Source of the DNA: Albula goreensis
Taxonomy: Eukaryota > Chordata > Actinopteri > Albuliformes > Albulidae
Length of the DNA: 64,000 bases
Assembly: GCA_022829145.1 (NCBI GenBank)
Contig: CM040743.1
Location: forward strand, 30,121,646-30,185,645
Direction: 5' to 3'
Shown: in pieces, positions 49,561 to 60,390 of the stretch
Numbering within the stretch: position 1 is the stretch's first letter
How the letters are laid out: each line of letters opens with the position of its first letter
Position numbers and translations under genes: made by a program
The notes under the pieces: model-generated
Database searches by the model: none
What the model was told of the DNA's origin: nothing
Seen by the model: only the letters and a program-made list of their open reading frames with translations

Positions 49561-51491
49561 GGCAGTGAGTCAAAGTGATAAACTACAACCTTCATTTAGC
49601 TTTTCTATAAAAGCATAGGCTGCCAAGCTGTGCGGTTTTTGTTAAGAGTTAGACTTCTCTGTCACACTGCCTGGGTTACAAAAAATCGTATGTTTGAATA
49701 TAATGGTATATTGAGAATTGTTTGTTTTGGTAAATTATGATGAGATCTTGGGCTTCTGTTTCTGTTTTACATTTATATGAATTATCCTGCCAGGATATCA
49801 CATTATCCTCCCCCCAGCATTACATAATGATAGTAAAATTATCATTGTTTCTAGCGGCAACTTTTGAGACATATCTTTGAAGATGGATACAGTTTTTTTT
49901 TTTTTTTTAATCATTTGCAATTGCAAAAAAAATCCTAATTTTATAAATTCAGTAATGAAAATAAATTCAATGAAAGGAGCTAGACTATGCATTAATGACT
50001 GATAAATTAGCCAAATAATACCCTCAAACATTTAACCACCATTATTGATGAGTACAGTAAAGCATAAAGCGATAATTTTAGTTCATCAGAACTGTGTGCT
50101 TTCATATTCTTTTTCTGCAGAAAGAAACTGCAAAACTGGCAAACTCTGAAAGACATGCTCCATCTGCCCAAGATAACGATATCCTGCCATGTATGACAAA
50201 CATAACTTACCCCCTTGAATTAACAACCTTTTAAAGGTAAAATCTAAAACCGTCTTATGCACCACTCGCCAAGCATACGTTGTCTACATCACTTAATGTC
50301 ACACCACCCTTCGCCAATTTTCAATAAGACAGAGAGGTCCATCGATCTGGAACGCTTCACACCCATAAATAAAATGCTCAGCAATCCTAACGCTGTTCTT
50401 CAAATATCTCATGAAAAGAACTCGTGAGATACTACCCGTAATGTTTCAACGTTTCCCGCTTGTAAATCATATTACTGTATGGCATGTTTGTGTATCATTA
50501 TCTTAATTCCCATAGAATAATTTAATTTTTTTTAACATTTATCATATTTTATTACATAAATCAAAGGATGCACTGTAACTCAATAAGCCATTTTGAGTTT
50601 CTTATCTATCTTGCACTATCCTTGTAATGTATTTCCTCATTGTTTGTTGAGTATTTATGTTCCAATAAACAAATAAAATGGTCTGATTGTTATTGATGAG
50701 TACATAGATGTACATAGAAGAAAATCATGTTGAAATCTGAGTAAAAACACAACTGTATAGGAACTTTACGACCAATCGTCTAACAGTGCCGGAACTGATA
50801 TCCTCTCTCAAATAAAGGGAAAATGAGGGCATAAAGACATGTCTTTTCCATTGCAAAGACAAAGACATTGAGCAAAATATTAACTAGGTTTGTAAATCTC
50901 TGACCTCAATGTTTCTATTACGATTCATTACAAAATGATTCAGTGCATCAAGAAAACTCAAATTGCATGATGATTTGATTAAATTATTTCGATATGATTT
51001 AATACTTTTCAATCAAGGATTTAAAAATGTGACTCAAGAAGCTGCTTTACTTAGTATTAGTGGTATATACAAAAAACAATTTGGAAGGTGTCTCATTACC
51101 CCAGTAATGACATGAACACATTTGTTACAGCTGCTTCTCGCAACAGGTGATTGGAAGCAAAGTGCATGGAACTCAAAGCAACTTTTAATCTAGCAAGGTT
51201 TCCTTTGGTCAGCATATGCACTTGAACAATACTTAAAATGAAGGGTATATCATGTTTGACTACTGGCCCATGCCTATATTCTTGTGAAATGGCACTTATT
51301 TTCAGATTCACATAATTAGATTTCTTATGATACTTTCTGGAACATTTGTTGTACTTGTTATATCCAGGTGATGTGGAAACCGAGTAAATGTGCAGGGTCA
51401 CTTTAAGACACGTTTTGCCTCCGTGCAGATGTGCCATCTTCAGCATACACCATATTCTTTTACTGTTTTCATACTTAATGGGAATGAGGCT
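49561..51491. other. Unassigned AT-rich DNA
   Basis: A T16 run at about 49892-49908, and a 116-codon minus frame (51096-51446) without recognisable motifs. No repeat structure was seen. Confidence 0.4.
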
Positions 51492-52044
51492 TGGGAAGCT
51501 AACGACATTCTTTTGGCTAATCGGCTATCTTTTCCTATCTTGTTTGGTTATCGGCTGATTGCTAGGTGTGGCCGATTAGTAATTTGTTTCAGGTGTGTGA
51601 GGTCTTTATTATTACCCAGGGCTTCAGCATTTCTTTGCGTTAGTGTCGTCTATACACTTTGCCGGCTTAGGCGGAGAGTTTGTCTGCTGGTTTTCTGCTC
51701 AGTAAAGCCTTGAATGTAGGTATAATGTAGGAATCGTTTACAAAGTTCTTTATTTTCTTTTTCTTGCAGGGTTGATCTGTTTTTACCTGCTGAAGAACTT
51801 TGGTGCTTAAGTATCTGTGTGGTACCTCGCAGTTTGCTCTTTCTATATTAAGAGCTGTTAGTTATATCACTCCTGAAGCCTTAGATCCTTTTTATTTTTC
51901 TTAGAATTGAGATTCACAGGAGTGTGTTTTTATTTATTTGTTCCCTCTAATCTGTCTCCTTTGAGACCTTGGTGGTTGGGGAATTAGTTCCTTAGCTTTT
52001 CGTCTGTGTATTGTGCACACTAAGGAGTCCCATCATCAGTCCTT
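51492..52044 (+). repeat. Dispersed LTR-like repeat, copy 2 (about 553 bp)
   Basis: Same repeat as 21474-22005, same orientation, with clear identity throughout. It carries about 28 extra bases near 51535-51565 (containing TTGGTTATCGGCTGATTGC, itself similar to the neighbouring TTGGCTAATCGGCT, so perhaps a local duplication) and lacks part of the T-run copy 1 has near 21880. TATA-like and AGTAAA words are conserved between copies. Flanks are unrelated to those of copy 1, so these are independent insertions rather than a segmental duplication. Confidence 0.68.
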
Positions 52045-53114
52045 CCAGTTAATGATGGTAAGGCCTATTTTGTTTGAATTGCACCTGCCCTTAAAGTGAC
52101 TAATTGAGTTTGTTTGAATCCTGGCCCATGTCACTATACAAAACCATTATATAAATATGTGCCAAGCGACTGGAATCTGTAAGCAGTGAATAGGCTGATA
52201 ATGATGCTAGTTTGTTTACATTAATAACAGATCAATCTAGATTTAATCCCATTTAGGATTTGAATGCTAGCCATCATTTACTAAACATAATTATGTCATG
52301 ATCTGTAGTACTTTGTGTTTGTCCGGGGGGAAAAAAAACAAAAACCTTGTGCTTGGTCAAAATTAATGATGTAGATGAACACAGAAAAATATAGACCAAA
52401 ATACTGCTATGTTGTCTTGTGAGTGCACAAAAAAGCGTCAGAGTGCACAAAAATTTGGACCATGAAATATCAGGTTATGAGTGCCATATAAGAAAAATGC
52501 AAGGACAAATGTTTCTGAAGTTTATGGTAATCTTATCTCATAAAAAAACCCTATTTGGATAGGATTGGTAATATAATTATTTCTCGGGCTCATATGTCAT
52601 TTTAATCCCATTCAAATCAACCATGCCGGTAATTTTTGTGAAGAGTAATAATTATAGGCTATTATCATACCAGCAAAACCTCATACTGTGACATCCCAAT
52701 GACAAGCAATTATACTTATTTCCATGTGAACAATATTTTTGGATTTCCTCTGAAAATGTAGATCACCCAGACAGACAGGAAACCAAAGGTTGTATGTTTG
52801 TACACTGTTCCTTTGATGACTAACATACAGTACACCACATGGGGTATGAACCTAAATGTCTTATCAATTAAAACTCTTATGGAAAGATATGTGAATTAAA
52901 CTGAAATGCAATCACACCTTCCACTACAAAAAACAATCAAAGCTCAAAGCACTGCTATTTGACTGTGCATTGCAAATTAAGATGGCTTGCATATTTAACC
53001 TGATGCTACAAAACGGTTTTATGTGTCTTGTTTGCTTTATTGGTTTGCCAGCTAGATTGCAAAATAGGTAGACATGAATCCCTTCCACCATATATAACTG
53101 CTCAGAGTTGATGT
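52045..53114. other. Unassigned AT-rich DNA
   Basis: Nothing recognised apart from an A-rich run at 52332-52341. Confidence 0.4.
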
Positions 53115-53122
53115 AACCTTTC

Positions 53123-54970
53123 TGTGACACTTTACTTGAACTATGTGCAGAATGTCAACGGCAAGTGTCATAACACTACATCTCATTCAGATTATTACTG
53201 TTTGCCATAAAGTCTACATATTTCTGTCATAATATCTGTTCAAGTCGTCCTTCAGAATGTTACATCATACTGTCATGACAACTATTAATACATATTATGA
53301 AAAGAAGACATAAAGGCTAATGAAATAAAAGGTATGGTATAGATGCCATGTTATACAATAGTTTTTTTAACAATGCCGTCATAGCATAATCTCATGTAAC
53401 ATACATAAGAAAATGTTTAAAGATCATTCAGCAAATCTAGGTTTGATGTTTCCCTGCTTCCTACAATATGCCTAGTACTTTATCAAGATTTCATCTTACA
53501 ATTTCTAACATTTTAGTTTTTGAGAGTAAAAGACAAACAATATTATTTTTAGCAGTTATCAGCTACCAGCAAACATATAGTTAAGGTTTGTGCCCATGTT
53601 GGTTCACAGGAACTCCTGCTAAAGGATGTCTGTTGGTGGCAAAAATACAAGAGTAACTTTTTAAACAAAAATTAAGGCAACAATAATGTAAGTAATGGTT
53701 TCACTCTTCAAATCAAACTTCATGTCACCCATAATGATATCTTCATTAGCTCTTAACATACATTACATAATGGACACTTTTACAGTGAGGGGGAAACTAC
53801 ATGGCAAGAGCTTTCCAAATATAACTGTTTATTATTCAAAAGGAAAAGGGGATGCATAACAAATACCGTATAAATGGAAGGATTTCCTCAACGTGGGTAT
53901 GGGAATGTGCAAGAAAAAGCACATAATTAAATAATTGCTTTTTGGGAGTGGGTATGTTTGTGAATGCATGTGCAATGTTTGGATGTGAGTGTGTGTGAAA
54001 TACAGTGCACGTTTGTGTATGTGGGTTTGAGCAAGTGGGTTAGGGTACACACAGTATAGCACAGCGATATTGTAGTTAATCCGTATTTAAATGAATGTAG
54101 CTCCCAGAACTTTAATTGTAGTCCACAGTAGTACAATTCATTCATTTATAAACCCTCTTGATATCATGAATTAATCTACCAAGGTCACCTCCTCTATGGC
54201 ATTCACCTGGCCAGTAAAGCCATTCAATGAGGCACAAGTCTCTTTTCAATGGTTTTGTTGACCTGTTTCCACAGCGTCACCACACCTGACACTTGTACAT
54301 TTGCCATGCCAAAACGGCCACAGTTATACTGTAAAACATCTGAACAATCATTACTTCTGTCTCAGCTAGAGCTTGGCCTTCATGATGAGTTCATAATAAA
54401 TAACCTTTTTATAGGTTAATTATCAAAGGGACAAAATATTAAATCCATTCTCTGTCAGGCTACAAACCTAACAGGGCTTGCAAGAGCAACTTGCAAGAAA
54501 ATTATTTTCAACAGAAAATACTTTAACAGAAAAGTATTGTCATAATGTTGTATCTATACCATACCTTTTATGCCATTGGCTTTTATGTCCTGTTTTTCAT
54601 ATGTATTAACAGTGTAATGACAGTATGATGTCACAAGCTGAAGGATAACTTGAACTGCTATGACAGATCTTGTTATGACAGAATTACGTAGTCTTGATGG
54701 CAAACAGTAATCTGTACAAGATAGATGTTCTGTCATGACAGGTGACAAAACATTCTGTCAGTTTTAGAATTGCTAGGATAATTTAGCATATGCCATAAGC
54801 TGTTATATCATTGTATGTCATAACTTTTATCGTGGCATGTGTCATGACAGTGTTACGTTACTTGTCATTAACGATAAGACACTGTCATAACATGTTATGG
54901 CATGTATTGTGACATGTGTATGACACCGTTATGCAGGCATTATGATTCATATGTCAAGTAAAGTGTTACC
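53123..54970. mobile_element. Fold-back hAT-type element with unrelated core (1.85 kb)
   Basis: Long inverted arms enclose the element. The ends are TGTGACACTTTACTTGA on the left and, inverted, GGTAACACTTTACTTGA on the right. Deeper, matching words in inverted order include ATTACTGTTTGCC, TTCTGTCATAA, ACATCATACTGTCAT, TTAATACATAT and AAAAGGTATGGTATAGAT. The left arm spans about 53123-53362 and the right about 54540-54970; the right arm is longer because the left has lost some 170 bases of the ATGACA-rich subterminal part. Flanks AACCTTTC (53115-53122) and AAACATTC (54971-54978) agree at six of eight positions, consistent with an 8-bp hAT duplication. The 1.2-kb core carries no recognisable transposase, only short frames and a GT-rich patch near 53950-54010. 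Superfamily is inferred from the duplication length. Confidence 0.75.
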
Positions 54971-54978
54971 AAACATTC

Positions 54979-57900
54979 TTACGCAGGTTCTTGCTCTGTA
55001 TCTTCAATCATTCATCCATGCATACTGGTTAAGGGACATAATTTTCTCCCCATCTGATTCCAACTTTCCATGTAGAGAAGGCTTTCCATATGAATAAAAG
55101 GAGCTACAATTTCCACACCCTGAATGAATTCAGATGAAGAAAAAAAAGGGATAAAATTTTTATACTGTTCTCAGATTTTTCCCCTTCAGTGTAGAATGAG
55201 GCAAGGATGAAAATCAAATGTTCTATAAAAGAGATTCAATATCATGAGTGGAATTGGGTTACTGTACTTTATTTTCAAATTGGGTTAAAAATATCCATAA
55301 TAATTTGGAAATATTGCCATCTCAGAACTGAGATGCTTTCATAGGTGTCTGTGGAGAAGGTATCCTGTTGTTAATTTTTGGTGGGAGATCGAAAGGGAAA
55401 AGGGCCTACCTGAGGATGTCTGGGGGAGACCGCATTTTGAAAAGGTGAATTTTCTCCGTAGAGAATTTGATCAATTAATCAAATTAATAACTAAACAAGG
55501 CATGTAACCAAATTATACAGTACAACATTTCAATCTTGACATTTCACCTACAAACCAATGTGGAGAGCCATAAAGCACTAGCCCAGTACAATTATATACT
55601 GGCCTTGTTTCACTTACCTGATCAATAAGATAGGGTTAGCCGTTATGTCCATCAGCAGCTGGATGTGAAGAGATGACTACAAGCTGGTTGAGTCTCTTAT
55701 CATAGGGTGCCTGTCGAAGGCCATGATTTCCCCTGTTACCAAATTAGAATAGGTGTATTTAAATGTCAAACAAATGTGACTCACTATGAAGTGACCCATC
55801 ATCCCCTTCAAGGCAATTTCAGGATGAAGGTGTCATAGGCTGACCCTAGCTATGTGGCAAACCCATTATAAAGTGACATAATGGTGTCACAAATCAGCTG
55901 TATATTAACTAAGTGATAGCTCTCCTGTTTAACAAAAGTGTACTACTTGACTTTCAGGCTCATACTGCGCTAGAGGTGCAGTTTATCACCCCTTCACATC
56001 AGGGAGGCCAGCAGAGTATTCAAATTCCATTTTAATTCATGCTTGCTCTGCTGCTATGTAGGGCAACTGGATGTACACTGGGGGATCACCATACAACTAA
56101 ATGTCTTATGTTGTGTTTGCGCACACTTTGCAGATAAGTACAGGATGATGATGTTTTATAAACAGGTGGTTTATTGGGATGAGTCCAGAACATCGCAGTA
56201 CACTTTCTGGCAAGCACAATTTAGAATTCCCTGTTACCTGCCCAGCCCTGCACACTCCTCAAATCATGGTCCTACCTTGCTCTTCCCTCCCTACTGCAGG
56301 TGCACCCCAAGTTGGCGGGCTCTACTTGGCAACCATACTATCCTGCCTCTGCACTCTGTGGTCCTGGTTGTACCTTCATTTTCTCTCCATGAGGGTGGAA
56401 CACCTCCTAATGTCTGACACCCACTCCATCAGCTGCCCCGCCCCTGTATGCTCCTCAGGCCCTGGTCTCGTTCTCCCCCTTACTCCCTGCCACAGTCAAG
56501 CGCAGTCTTTTCCCTAACCCTCTCTCTACGCCGAACGCCTTTTCACTCACCACTAGGATCACTCTCTCTCACTCAATGCAAGCACACTCATACAAAATAA
56601 GAAAAAAGAATGGATCCAAAGAAAACAAAATCATCAGTTGAAAAGAAAAGAAAAGGGGGGAAGAAATAAATCAAATGTTAAATGTTGCTGGACAGCAATC
56701 TTCGACAAAAGATGAAAAAACAACTGCCCCATAACCTGTCCCTTCCCTCTCATGGGTTGTCATCTATCTTTCTTTCTTTCCACTTAACTAAAGAGCATTC
56801 AGGTGAGGAGCAATAACCTACCTCCCAGAAGGGGAATGCCAAACCAGAGAAACATGTCCCACAATTCCCTTATTACTCTGGCTCTTCTTGTTCAATTAAA
56901 CAATTAAGAAATCATACTTCTGACTCCTGACAATGCTCACATATTTTTCTTCATGCTTTTCACCTAACTTTTCATCTAACATTCAAATACAAAAATACAC
57001 ACTGAAGCCAGATACATTTGTAATACTTCAGCAAATATAAGTGGGCCATTGATTGATGTATGTGGTACATTCATTTCACTCTGCATGCATGCTTATACTG
57101 CATGCATGCTGGCCATAAATTTGAGTTGAGCTCTTACCTTCAGCTTGCATCAGTTCAGATAAATGAAGCAGTTTGAATGTAACTCGCAGAACTCAAAATC
57201 TGAAAAGTGAACAGATACGAGCATGTATATTTAACCATTTACAGCAGAGGTATCAAACACTATTCCTAAAGAGTTGCAGTGCAAGTTTGTTATGGTCCTG
57301 CCAACTGTACATATTTAAATGGGCCATTACAAATGTACACAACATTAATATTTAAAACTGAAAATCTCATTAAAACCGACAATTATTGTGTACATTGTCA
57401 TCCTTCCACAATAATTATTATTCAGTTTTAATGAGATTCTTTGACAGTTCAGGTTAGAAAATGCCTGAGAAGTGTTCAGAGAAATAAATGGGGTTTGAGT
57501 AAAAATGACCGATAAAACATGAAATGCATTCCTAAATAGTCATATATTTTACCCATTACCAGCCAATGACTATCCATGTCAGACATGTCAAAGCACATGA
57601 CAGGAGTATTTTAAAATTAAGAGGGTTATTACTTGCAGACTTTACACAAATTTCTCTTTTACAGAAGTCACAATTTCATTTTCTAATTATCCATTTCACT
57701 AGCATTGCTTGAATTCAGCTGAGTTTTTTTATTCCGAAATTTTGCACATTTCTAAAATGTCTTCATAGCCAGTGGGTCAGGTTCGGAGAAGCTACATCAG
57801 AGTAATGAGATGAAGGATTTTCACCTTCTTAATCCCTGTTCTTCCTGGTGAGGCACAGCCAGACATTCCTCGGCAGTGCGGACCTCCAGTCATTTCTGGT

Positions 57901-58206
57901 TATGGTGCATCTGGGATTCAAGTCATCCATTTTTTGGACACACAGCTGCACCACAAGATAGTGTTTTTACAATGTGTGTCCTATTATTTTTAATGCTGAC
58001 ATTAAATACTTAAGTATGCAATTCATATGGGCTTCTCTGCTGTACGAGTAAAATTGATGTCGTTTTTTAAAGCTCGGCTTCACTTGTCAGTTTCTGTGAG
58101 TTGTTTCATAAAAAAATGAGACACTCATCAATAAAGCAATACCTTTCTAAAATCGCAGGCAAATAAATCTTATATCAAGTCAAAAATGCATCTCACTAAA
58201 CATGTG
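54979..58206. other. Unassigned DNA with possible LTR-derived stretch
   Basis: At 56060-56700 a G/C-richer patch is open in two plus frames (109-124 codons) of low complexity. Its minus strand contains CCCAATAAACCACCTGTTTA (56161-56180 region), typical of LTR polyadenylation regions, so a decayed minus-strand LTR is possible. CATGCATGCT occurs twice near 57085-57110. The rest is AT-rich and featureless. Confidence 0.3.
57363..57438. repeat. Two-tier inverted repeat
   Basis: AATCTCATTAAAAC (57363-57376) pairs exactly with GTTTTAATGAGATT (57425-57438), and inside it AATTATTGTG (57381-57390) pairs exactly with CACAATAATT (57407-57416). Together they can form a 76-base imperfect hairpin. It may be a microMITE or an eroded palindrome. 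Confidence 0.85.
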
Positions 58207-58378
58207 CATGTGTCAGGAAGTGAGCCTGTCAGTCTCCGCCGGTTTGTTGAGTTTCTCAGTGCTAATTGATAATTGGTCATCACGGGTGTAGTGTAAAAAT
58301 TTGGGAATTGGTTTTCTCACCTCTTGCTCTGCAAGAACTGTGCTGCCAACCCTGGATTTGACAATTAGGCAGAGGCAG

Positions 58379-58390
58379 GGTATATATAGG
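58379..58390 (+). promoter_or_regulatory. TATA box of the solo LTR
   Basis: GGTATATATAGG lies about 170 bp inside the LTR, at the position expected for a U3 promoter. An LTR promoter left in place could still drive transcription to the right. Confidence 0.45.
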
Positions 58391-59010
58391 CTGCGGAGCC
58401 TGGCAGTAGTGCTAGAACAGCAATGGGAAGAAAGAGAGTTTCTGCGACTAGGGATTTTAGTGAGGGAAAAGTTCTTTATTTTTGCTCTTGTTATTTTTTT
58501 GGTTTGGTTTGTACTTTTGGCTGGTGATTTTCAGTTTGATTATTATTTCTTTTCTTTGTTTATATTGTTTGTTTCTTTTTCCTTTTGTTTTGTTGGGTGT
58601 GGGAATCCCGGAGTGGGATTCCTTTTTTAAGAGAGTGAGTGCTAGGTGCGGACACCGCTGTTGAGAAGACCCAGCAGCAGGTGGACAGAGAGTGGCCGGC
58701 TGGGGAGGGCGAGCTCAGGATGGAGGCACCCTGGGCTGGGCAGGAGGCGTGGCAGGCTAACGCATGAGGGAGTAAGGGACGTGTGTGGGCGTGTGTGTCC
58801 TCTTTTTATTTTCTTCCCAGCCAGGTGAATTAGCTGACTACTGTCCTGCTGTTTCCCTCCAGCATGGTTGGTTGCTTGTTAGTGAAGACACTAGGTGGCG
58901 GCGGTCCAAGCACAGACAACAGAGCAGCAGCACTCTCTTTGGCGGGAGGAGGGGGGGGGGAGTTTCAGAGGAGACCTGCTAACCTGCGCCACACCCTTAT
59001 TTCCTGTTTT

Positions 59011-59012
<2 letters not shown>

Positions 59013-59055
<43 letters not shown>
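59013..59055. repeat. (GT)n microsatellite inside the LTR
   Basis: Forty-three bases of GT dinucleotide repeat located roughly two thirds of the way through the solo LTR. Confidence 0.97.
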
Positions 59056-59056
<1 letters not shown>

Positions 59057-59416
59057 ACCTACGCCCTCCCTGGTGCAGTGTTTTCCCTCATGGGTGGCCA
59101 CAAGGGCAGGCATGGGAGGGAGCCAAGGTGTGGTGATGTATGTGGTGTGTGGCGTGTGGCTCTTTACTGTTATCTCTCTCTTTACTGGTATTGGTCTCTT
59201 GTGGTTCAAGGAGAAGGATTGCCTGAAGGGAGTGGGGGGGGAAGAAGATGTGAGTAAGTGAGGAACCAGGTTGTCTCTGTATAAATGGTTGCGTGAAATG
59301 TGCACTTTAAAATTTCTGCTTACCAGTACAGTGTGTCCTGGTTGTCTGTGATGGGTGGGTCCTTGGACCCTGCAATGGGGTAGCATGAGCCAGCCCTAGG
59401 CAGCTCCTGACACATG

Positions 59417-59949
59417 GAATTTGCAAAAGACATAATTTGCTTCTAATTCCTTGGCTTCCCTTATATCAATTGCTATGAATGTGCATATATAAAAACTTAA
59501 ATTAGATATTATTGCATTCATTAAGGATTTTTTTAAATAGACTATGAGCTAAAAAAAACCAAACTGGCATTTTGTAATGTAGAATATCCTTTATCAGCAA
59601 TTTAGTATCATAACCAACAGAAGTACACCCAATTTAGGCTAAATTCATCATAGTGCATGCACATTATCATTATTATTGGATTCATCAACTAACATTGACA
59701 GTACAGGAATGCAGGATCCCTTTGATGAGAGATTAGTGATCTGAACACACATTATCATGTCTGCCAGTAAGACTGTTAAATGTATTACCCTAAAGAGTAT
59801 ATGAGTCAAATGATATGGCTTGACCATGTCCTTTCTTGTTGGATCCAGCAGACTTCTGAAGTAATTCAGTGTTATCAGGTTCCCAACGCATCATGGGAAC
59901 TGCTTTTTCATTTGAACTTCTCATTGACTGACAGCTGCACACAAATTAA
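59417..59949. other. Unassigned AT-rich DNA
   Basis: Nothing recognised. Confidence 0.4.
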
Positions 59950-60390
59950 TTGACTATCGTCCTGATGGTACTACAGGTAAACAAATACCATTCGTTTGAA
60001 CTACCCCTAGATGATGATCTATCTGTTCAGCACAATGATGCAAAACTGATAAAAATGGTACAATTAGGTTTACCTGTAGCATTTTCTGGACATCTTCATC
60101 CTCTAAAAACAGTTGACCATCAAAAACCAAAAAAGGAACTTTGCCCTAAGAATGTACTGACAAAACCTGATGAAAGAATTGGTTAATTTTGGCAATACTG
60201 CTCAAGTCCCACCTCTTCCCCCTCTAGTGCCACAGGCTACCAACATGTCTCAGTACTATGTATTGAATGCCAATGATGACAGATGGACTTTTGTAAAGTG
60301 CAAAGCTAAAGACAGAAAGATAAGGACACCCATTTTCTATTTAAAATGCAAGTTTGCTCTGTGCTTGAACTCTACCAGAAATTGCTAAGG
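59950..60390 (+). pseudogene. Probable piggyBac-like transposase C-terminal remnant
   Basis: A frame ending at 60388 reads RWTFVKCKAKDRKIRTP, then YLKCKFALCLNSTRNC and a stop. The spacing K-C-K..K-x-x-(R/K)-T-P-x-F-x-x-x-K-C-x-x-A-L-C-L-x-x-x-R-N-C resembles the C-terminal Cys-rich finger of piggyBac transposases and PGBD proteins, which usually ends ..LC...CF..YH. Several expected Cys/His are missing, and the stop replaces the usual F..(Y/F)H end. The frame before it (59950-60186, HSFELPLDDDLSVQHND to PKKELCPKNVLTKPDE) overlaps by a few codons and is not recognised, although KKELCPKNV is reminiscent of linker sequence. No DDD catalytic region or TTAA-flanked terminus was found. An unrelated zinc-finger-like relic is the alternative. 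Confidence 0.45.

Larger units (their letters stand above)
58211..59412 (+). mobile_element. Solo LTR with 4-bp target duplication (1202 bp)
   Basis: The element begins TGTCAGGA and ends TCCTGACA, an exact 8-bp terminal inverted repeat with the canonical TG..CA ends. CATG precedes it (58207-58210) and follows it (59413-59416), a 4-bp target duplication. A TATA box (GGGTATATATAGG) lies about 170 bp in, followed by GCTGCGGAGCCTGG. No primer-binding site, polypurine tract, gag or pol is attached on either side, so it is a solo LTR left by recombination. Length, ends and duplication fit Ty3/Gypsy elements of fish; the family itself is not identified. Several open frames of 60-129 codons inside it, including Cys-Val and Thr-His runs, are produced by the (GT)n tract and are not genes. 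Confidence 0.82.

Noticed and set aside
58301..59386. Several open frames of 60-129 codons on both strands
   Set aside because: They lie within the solo LTR; the Cys-Val and Thr-His runs come from the (GT)n tract, and no domain is present.
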